64,000 nt of DNA from Raphanus sativus (taxonomy: Eukaryota > Streptophyta > Magnoliopsida > Brassicales > Brassicaceae). Shown piece by piece: positions 57,026 through 64,000 of the stretch. Location of the stretch: positions 10,718,784 through 10,782,783 of the forward strand of contig NC_079511.1 of the NCBI RefSeq assembly GCF_000801105.2, in the 5' to 3' direction. Position 1 is the first letter of the stretch; each line of letters opens with the position of its first letter. The notes below the pieces were generated by a model. It was given only the letters and a program-made list of their open reading frames with translations. It did no database searches and was not told the DNA's origin. A program made the position numbers and the translations under genes.

Positions 57026-58767
57026 CTCCGATCAAACTCTCGCGAAAGTCAGAGAGAAAACTTTTGAGATACTTTTTTTGCAAGTTGTGATGCCATTTTA
57101 TTCTTACAGTGAAGACCAAAAGGTTGGCGTTGGGTGTTGAGTCTTTGTCGGTAGCGGGGGACCAAAGTCAGGTGAAAATTGATTAATTAATAGTCTCATG
57201 GTCCCGTTCAATAGTATAACAAATCGTCTTTCAAAGAGGCTAGATCAGTCAGAGGGTTTGGGACACAAATTATCTACTATTTTCTTCAGTACAGAGGTTG
57301 TTGTTCTGAGTTCATATTTTACATTTTTTTAATCTCCTTATCAAATGTGTGTGTTCGTTTGTGGAGGAGATGTGAGCACTCTTGGTTAAATTCTCACAAA
57401 CTAGCATTAGAATTTAGATTCTCAACGAAGCCTGAATACTAAGCTCTTCTTCTTCTCTACTGTTCTACACTAGTAGGTGAAAAGAGATTCGAGAGCAGAT
57501 AGCGACTACACACATACGCTATTTCTTAGAAGCAATGAAGGATGATGATTCATAGAATATGAAAATGAGGATAAGATTATCAAAAAACCTTACTAAAAAA
57601 AACAGAATGATCCAAGCTTCGAAGAAGAAAAAAAAAAGGAACAGCTAGATCAACATGTTGTGACTTTTGTGACATGTCTTAGATGAAACATGGTGTCTAG
57701 TATTTATATAAATGCATAGGAATAAGACTGGGAAGTATTCTCCATAGCCACACATGAAAAAAAAATATTCTATTTGCCACACCAAAATTCTACTTGCTCC
57801 ACTTTTTTTTCTCATATTTTTTTTCTCCTTCTTACCCTTAATATTATATTAATATTTTATACCAACTATATTTTTTAAAATTAAAATCAAAATCAGACCC
57901 CACTTTTCTCTCTCTTCTCTCTCTTCCCCCTCCCATTATGTCGACCATCTCTCCAATTTCCCCCATAAATTCTCCCATAAATCCCAAACCTAACAGGCGG
58001 TCTCCACACCAATCCACCTCTCTCCTTCTGACAGCTGTCGCCTCCTGTCTCTTTTCTCCCATCTTGTTTCCTCTTCCCCAACCAGAAACGATTTTTTTCT
58101 TATATTCTTAGCTCCATTGACGATTTTGAAGGTTTTTTGAAGTAAATTGGTACGTTTTTTTCACGAAATTCTCATAATAATATACTACTTATGTTTTATG
58201 TATTATGTGAAACGAAAATATCAACATTTTGCTGTAAAAATCGTGAGAGTTTTGAAAGAAAAATTAAAATAATGTTTGAAGAAGATTTTGTATTGTTCTC
58301 TATTTTTAACACAGTTTTGAAAGAAAAAATATGAAAATTGTGTTAGACGATAATCTGGGTTGTGTAACACATTATTAGTTGATTAAAAGACTTAAACTGA
58401 TGAAAAACTAAAGTTTTAGGTAAAAATGAAAGTTTTAGGTATATCGTTATGAAAAGGGATGTTTAAGGGCAATTTTGTATATTTCTTCTTATTTTGCACT
58501 GTTTTAAAGCATAATAATGCATTACAATAGTGGTAGACGATATTGTGGGTTGTATAACACCCTCTTGATCAATTATAAGTGTTAAATCGAGAAAAGCAAA
58601 AATTTATAAGAACTACTAGAACGACTGGTATTACTAAAGTGAAAGTGTATTACTTGTATTACTTGTATTACTTGTATTACTGTATCGACTATGTATCAAA
58701 GATCTTGGACAACTTAGATTCTTTAAATGGTTAACTAATCATAATTTTATTTTTTTCAGGGAATTCT
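57026..58767. other. TNL promoter and MULE-derived leader
   Basis: TNL upstream sequence to about 57,700. A tttgccacacc / ttgctccac region near 57,770-57,800 could be the edge of the Mutator-like element whose coding scrap lies at 58,768. Short ttacttgta tandem repeats occur at about 58,650-58,682. No other gene is seen. Confidence 0.4.
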
Positions 58768-59073
58768 ATGGCTTCTCCTATTACAATCATATGTTTTGAC
58801 AATGGAGAAAGTTACATCAAGGATGGGGCTGAGATTAAGTGGATCTTGGGAGAAGATCAAATCCACACTCTAGTGATGAAAACATCTGTGGAAGATGTTA
58901 CATATTCTGAATTGGTCGAGTGTATATACAGAAAGATTAAGGCAAATGGAGATGGAATGGTGAAGATTAGTTACTTACAATTGGTATTGTATTCAAACAA
59001 GCGTGAACTACTAGTACTGCTAGAACTACTATATGTAATATGGACTACTAGGAACTACTATGTACTACCCTGA
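58768..59073 (+). mobile_element. Mutator-like (MULE) transposase N-terminal fragment
   Basis: The ORF starts MASPITIICFDNGESYIKDG and continues with VEDVTYSELVECIYRKIKAN and ISYLQLVL. This is the layout of the PB1-like N-terminal region that precedes the MuDR domain in many Brassicaceae MULE transposases. It is preceded by a plausible acceptor (tttttcag) and ends after about 100 codons in repetitive gaactactag sequence. The catalytic MULE and SWIM domains are absent. Read as a dead fragment. Confidence 0.55.
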
Positions 59074-60857
59074 ACTACCAGAAAACTACTCCGTATTACT
59101 ATTTGTTATGCATGTTTCTAAGAACCTTAATTTTCTTCTTATTATTTATTTTTAAAAGATGTATCTCGTAAATTACGTGATTATATGTCCATGCATGTGT
59201 TTATTTGTCAAATAAACATAAAATACTCTTAAAATCTCAAGTTGTTAGAAATTTTCTCATTTCAATAGAAAACACCCTTATACTTCCTAGTTAATGTCTT
59301 GATGGGAAGGTCATCATGAGATGAATTTCAGAAAACACATATTTTCTGAAATTTTTTTCTACCAATATGTTATATACAATCTAAAACTGTCTAAATATAT
59401 TGGTATTACTAATTAATTTAGTTTAATGACGTTGTATTACTAAAAAATGTTATAATTTGCAAAAATATTACTATGAAGAATGAAATATTACTACTACCTT
59501 GAGTACTACTAAGAGTAAGATAAATATCACTTTAATATTCAAACATGTTTGTTTAATATTATCTTTTACACGTTTTAGACATGTATTTTTTTTTACAATG
59601 TGTTACACGTTTTTGACATGTGTCTTAAGTTTATTTTTTTTTATTTTCATGAAGTGTTGACAATGTTTTTGTCATAGTAATACCTAATAAACCTAGTAGT
59701 ACAAATTTTTTTCTTAGGATATGGGTTGCCTTGTCTTTAATTAAGCATGAAATTAAAAACCCAATGCTTATATATTTTTTATTTATACTTGTAAATGTTC
59801 ATCATGAAATTAAAAATTCAAAGTTTACATATTTTTATTCATAATTTTATAATGTTTATCATAAAACTAAAAACCCAAAGTTGTACTCTTCCAAGATTCC
59901 AAATCTCCAACATGTTAGCTCTCTTCCAAGGCTTCAACATCTGTTCTCACGAACTCCAAAGTCTGCAGCAACAAAATAATCACTCAACAAAGTCAAAGAA
60001 CACACTTATATATTCGCTATACAAACTCTTATGTTAGCGAGTTACTAACAAACAACAATAGCATAACAGAAAACTTAGAAAACATACAAAAGCCAATTAA
60101 AATAACAAAATAAATTAAACAAATTATTTTAATAATATTTAATTATCAATTAATTTTAAAATAAATTATTTATATAAATTATTTTTCCTCAACACAAACA
60201 TACAACACATAAAAAATCAAATGAACAAACTTCCAGTTTCAAAGACCGTGCTATACAAGTTAAAAATAACAAACTTTCATATTTTAAACATACAAAAACC
60301 AATTTTTGTTACTGGTTCCTCAGGAACTACCAATTTTTAAAATAACAATTAATTTCAAAAATATTTATAAAAAAAATATTTCAATAATATTTTAAAAATA
60401 AAAGTTAACAAAATATGTATTTCAATATTATTTCAATCAACAATAATTTTCAAAATAAATTTAATAAAATATTTATATAATTTTGGTTATATAAAAATAT
60501 TTTTAAAATAAAAATGTAGTAAAACATGCATTTCAATAATAGTTTGATCAATAGTTAATTTTTAAAATAAATTTAATAAAATATTTATAGAAATTATTTC
60601 CTTAAATGGTATATATGTTTATATGTATAATTTAATAATTAAAAATAAGAACAGATGTTAAATGCAAATTCTTGAAACAAAAATTCCCGGCCTACATGAC
60701 CAGTGTTACTAATATCTAATTTCAACAAAAGTAAATTAGTTTTTTTTGTTTTTTTGGAAATTTTTAGGGGCTCCACGTATGTTCGGATTTGGCTTTATGT
60801 TATTTATAAAATAAACGTTATTTAATATAGTTATGAAAATTTAAACGTACATTGCAC
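59074..60857. other. AT-rich, transposon-derived, no gene
   Basis: Many tactact / tagtagta words continue the MULE-like stretch to about 59,700; then AT-rich repeats with recurrent aataatatttaa and aaaatatttat words. No coding signal is seen. Confidence 0.4.
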
Positions 60858-61050
60858 TTGGTTTGGTGGTATATTCTTTGTTTGTTATCAAGAGAGTTAC
60901 TGGTTCGATATTTGGTTGTGTGTATTTTATATTAAAATAAAAATATACAAAACTTAGTTTATGTAGCTATTAACAAAAGTAACATGTGGTCTAGTGGTAT
61001 AGTTCCTGTTTCTTAGCAAACCAGCCTTGGGTTCGATGGTCAATTTCTTT
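60858..61050 (+). mobile_element. Two tandem tRNA-like SINE modules
   Basis: Module 1 (about 60,858-60,930): ttggtttggtggtat then ggttcgatatttgg. Module 2 (about 60,983-61,045): gtggtctagtggtatag then gggttcgatggtc. Each has box A and box B spacing like a tRNA or SINE polymerase III promoter. Neither folds into an obvious functional tRNA, so they are best read as SINE heads. Confidence 0.5.
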
Positions 61051-61736
61051 TATTTTGTTTTTTTAATAAGTGGCAATTTCGTAATTATCTCTTTATATTT
61101 TTTTGGTTCTGCCTGCAATTTTATGCGGCCGCCATAGATTTTCTTCAAAGATTCTTCTGTTTTTATGGGTTTTAATTGGTGTTTATACATCAAATCTTTG
61201 ATTCTATAATGTGAACTGTGATCTGTGACTGTTGTCCAAAGAAAAGAACTGATTTGTGACCACAACCGCCATGGGAGAGTCGACGAAGATGATATGATTT
61301 AGCTTTTTGGTGTATGATCCTGTTTTTAGAAAGAAAAGAGTTTAGATATAAAAAACATGTTGTCTGAGAAATTTTTAAAAAAAATTAGAGAAAAAGAACG
61401 AAGAAGAAGAGGATGTCCAGAAGAAGACTCGTGAAGAAGGAGATGGAAAGATTAGGGATTTTGTTTTTTTTTTTTCATTTATTTATTATTTAATTGATGG
61501 GATCCGTATTGGGTATGGGTTATAGTGGGTCGGGTCAAATAGTTAGGTTAGATCTTGTAAATACTTGGTTTCATTAAGGACAATAACGATTTTCACCACG
61601 TTTTTCATTAAAATATAATAAAAGTTATAATATTTTTAATTGGTGGGTTAAATTAGAATGAAGATGAGAGTGAGTGTGGCAATGTAGAATAAAGTCCAAT
61701 AAGACTAGAGATGAAGATATTGGAGTGCTCATGTAC
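61051..61736. other. Intergenic, no gene seen
   Basis: Includes the intron side or 3' flank of the isolated TIR exon. The short minus-strand ORF at 61050-61265 has no recognisable content. Confidence 0.4.
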
Positions 61737-62200
61737 CTGTAAACAAATCCGGAGATATGTCCGATTACATTCATAGCTCCCCTCCATCTTTGTATCTCCT
61801 CCTCGCCAAATCTTTTCGCGTGCTCTTCAATATCTTCTTCGAAAGGACTCTGTTTCCGAAAGTGCCATGGATCAACCTCGTAAAAGATCGGTAACATCGG
61901 ACGACCTAGGGATGATCTCAGATCGCAGAGCTTGGCTAATTCTTCAAGGCACCAGTGAGACTTGGCATAGTCAGGGGATAAGACTACCACAAACGCCACA
62001 GAATCCTCCATAGCCTCCTCAAGACTTGGACCGAGCTCCTGATTCTTGCGTTCCACGTCACCCTTCCATACCCGGACCTGTGCCTTGATGAGCGCTTCAT
62101 AGAGACGATTCGTGAAACCGTGGCTTCTGTCTCTCTTAAAACTGAGGAATATGTCCCACTTGAGCCTCAAACGAGGATCAGAAACAGCGCTGGTCTTCAT
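61737..62200 (-). CDS. Isolated TIR-domain exon (truncated TNL or TIR-only gene)
   Basis: Opens at 62200 (MKTSAVSDPRLRLKWDIF, aligned with the starts of the two TNLs; an upstream Met at 62227 is possible) and runs 154 codons plus 2 nt to a GT donor, the same phase 2 donor used by the TIR exons of both neighbours. If unspliced the frame continues to a stop at 61625 (about 191 aa from this start). The TIR keeps SHWCLEEL (Glu 87) and FYEVDPWHFRKQ, but the usual LSFRGEDTR is LSFKRDRSHGF and the BB-loop region is WKGDVERKNQEL, so substrate or partner binding may differ. No NB or LRR exon follows in the next 4.7 kb before the next TIR. It is either a TIR-only protein, a front-end TIR spliced onto the neighbour, or a relic. 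Confidence 0.75.
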
Positions 62201-63105
62201 CTCCGATCTTTTCCTCTTTGAAATCAATTTTTGTAAGATGTAAAGTGTGCAGAGATCCTTTAACGTGTTTCCTCTTTGAAATCAAGTTTAGTGCTGCAGC
62301 ACACGCAACCGCTTTTATTTACTATTCAAAAAGTGGAAGCTGTCATTTCTATAAAATAACGAACACAGCTCTTCTCCTAACCGGAATCGTCAAGTTTAGT
62401 TTTTTTTTTTACTTTTATGAATTTAGCAATTTCATCATTATTTTAATTACCTTCTATAGTATGCTAATATTTTTGGTTATAAATAGATTCACACTACATA
62501 AACATATTAAAACAAAATTAAAAGTATAAGAGAGAAAAATAAAAGAATAATGGTGAAGCTGATCGCTGTTTTTATCATATTCAGTTTGTTGTTTGCTAGT
62601 CAATTTCTAATGTAAAAAAATTCTTCTTCTTTTGGTTTATGATTTCATTAAAAATCAGTCTTTAAATAATTCATATATGTAGTTTTTTTAAACATGCCGA
62701 GGAGAGGAACCCGAAAGTCCATCTGAAACACTTACCGCACATACGGTAGTTATAAATGATAAAAATACATGGAGCGTCTCAGTAAGACTAATAGGCCAGA
62801 CAAACCTAAACAAAAGTGGACCAAAGTGTCAATAATTATAGATAAGAAAGAAAAAAACAGGAAAAATATGTTCTGGATTTTCTCAGGAACTAAACTATCA
62901 TTATTTGGTCAGTCGGTGTTTGGAGTTCGGTCCCGAAAATTTACATGGTGGATTGTAATAGATGATTGGTCCACCCCCTAACATTAGTTGGAAAGTATTT
63001 TAAATTCGGGTTAATCCTATAGTACATTTTCGGGTTATTTCACTATCTAGCACTAATTGCATTTTTCTTAGGACCGGTATCAAAAAATTATGCTATAGGT
63101 TTTTC
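62201..63105. other. Intergenic, no gene seen
   Basis: Upstream of the TIR exon, AT-rich; the plus-strand ORFs here have no recognisable domain. Confidence 0.4.
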
Positions 63106-63108
63106 TTA

Positions 63109-63846
63109 GGGGGATGTATTCAATTTAACATTTGATGTGATTTGATTTTTAATGAAGTTTTAGATGATTTTAATAAGTTGCAGAGATTTAGGGGGGATGT
63201 ATTCAATTTAGCATTTGATGTGATTTGTTTTTTAATGGAGTTTCAGATGATTTTAATAAGTTGCAGAGATTTAGGTCATTTTAGTTAAACTACTCTAGAA
63301 TATCATCTAAAACAATGGGATTTGAGTTTTATTTTTTTTAACTAAGAAACTCCACCCAAACACCCTAAAATCACCTCAAAACTTTAAAATCCCACAACTT
63401 AAAATATTTTCAATAACAGTGGATTTCAGAGTACTTTACGAAATGTCAAGTTTAATAACAGTGGATTTTAAATGAGTTTTTAAAATTCATATTTGAATAA
63501 CAGTGGATTTGTCATTTTAATACAAATCACCTGAAACTCCCGGTTGAATACACCCCCCTAGGTGAATTTTGTTAAACTACTCTAGAATATCACCTAAAAC
63601 AATGGGATTTGAGTTTTATTTTTTTTTAACTAAGAAACTTCACCCAAACACTCTAAAATCACCTCAAAACTTTAAAATCCCACAACTTAAAATATTTTCA
63701 ATAACAGTGGATTTCAGAGTACTTTACGAAATGTCAAGTTCAATAACAGTGGATTTTAAATGAGTTTTCAAAATGCATGTTTGAATAACAGTGGATTTGT
63801 CATTTTAATACAAATCACCTGAAACTCTCGGTTGAATACACCCCCC
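63109..63846. mobile_element. Self-nested Tourist-like MITE (PIF/Harbinger type)
   Basis: The outer element begins gggggatgtattcaattta at 63109 and ends ggttgaatacacccccc at 63846. It has inverted termini and TTA on both sides (63106-63108 and 63847-63849), the PIF/Harbinger target signature. A second, complete copy (63191-63558) sits inside it: the left about 80 bp and the right about 285 bp of the outer copy flank the inner one, and each part is repeated within it. No coding capacity. Confidence 0.85.
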
Positions 63847-63849
63847 TTA

Positions 63850-64000
63850 ATATAAGTTCAAAAGATAACATATTACATTTTTTTTAATAAAGTCTATCTA
63901 TTTGATCATGATTATTCTTAATATATAAATAAAATATGAAATCGCATTATGTTGCACTCAAGTTATGAAGACATAAAAACGGGTTCTCAATAATCCCATA
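63850..64000. other. Intergenic end of window
   Basis: AT-rich; nothing recognised. Confidence 0.4.

Noticed and set aside
1..64000. CRISPR arrays, rRNA genes, functional tRNA genes, bacterial operons
   Set aside because: None seen. The tRNA-like modules lack a proper cloverleaf and are read as SINE heads. The window is plant nuclear DNA.

Overview
This is plant nuclear DNA, almost certainly from a Brassicaceae species and probably tribe Brassiceae (Brassica or Raphanus type). It has AT-rich intergenic DNA, GT-AG introns, many degraded transposons, and genes that read as close relatives of two Arabidopsis chromosome 1 neighbourhoods. Arabidopsis locus numbers below are from memory and were not looked up.

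Left block (0.8-11.6 kb, all minus strand): an intact single-exon galacturonosyltransferase-like gene (GATL8/9 type); a badly broken mitochondrial pyruvate dehydrogenase E1-alpha gene (IAR4 type) whose splice junctions survive around at least eight coding lesions; and two small paired-amphipathic-helix (PAH, SIN3-like) genes reconstructed here from exons. One is a five-exon gene of 343 aa with three PAH-like units, the other a two-exon gene of 90 aa with one. This order resembles At1g24170, At1g24180 and the adjacent PAH cluster.

Middle block (11.6-30.3 kb): transposon-rich. It holds a LINE RNase H remnant, a 923-bp retroposed element with a perfect 18-bp target-site duplication and poly-A tail, a SINE remnant, a young 6.3-kb LTR retrotransposon (two 1,693-bp LTRs, 5-bp target-site duplication, tRNA-Asp primer site, no pol genes) carrying one unrecognised 309-aa ORF, and a Helitron 3' end.

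Right block (30.4-62.2 kb): a TORTIFOLIA1-like ARM/HEAT-repeat gene with a tandem partial duplicate of its 3' end; an F-box/FBA gene with a fragment of a second copy; a GT92 glycosyltransferase; a BIR3-like LRR receptor pseudokinase; then, on the minus strand, two tandem TIR-NB-LRR immune receptor genes and an isolated TIR exon. This order resembles At1g27210, At1g27200, At1g27190 and At1g27180/27170 read backwards. The window therefore seems to span a rearrangement junction, probably an inversion, lying in or beside PAH gene clusters that I recall being present at both Arabidopsis locations.

The right block joins cell-surface immune regulation (BIR3-type) with intracellular TNL receptors. 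One TNL is complete (1,376 aa, five exons, C-terminal C-JID-like domain). The other (1,180 aa, four exons) has lost that domain, with a relic of its last codons left downstream. The far right holds a MULE transposase fragment, tRNA-like SINE modules and a MITE inserted into a copy of itself.
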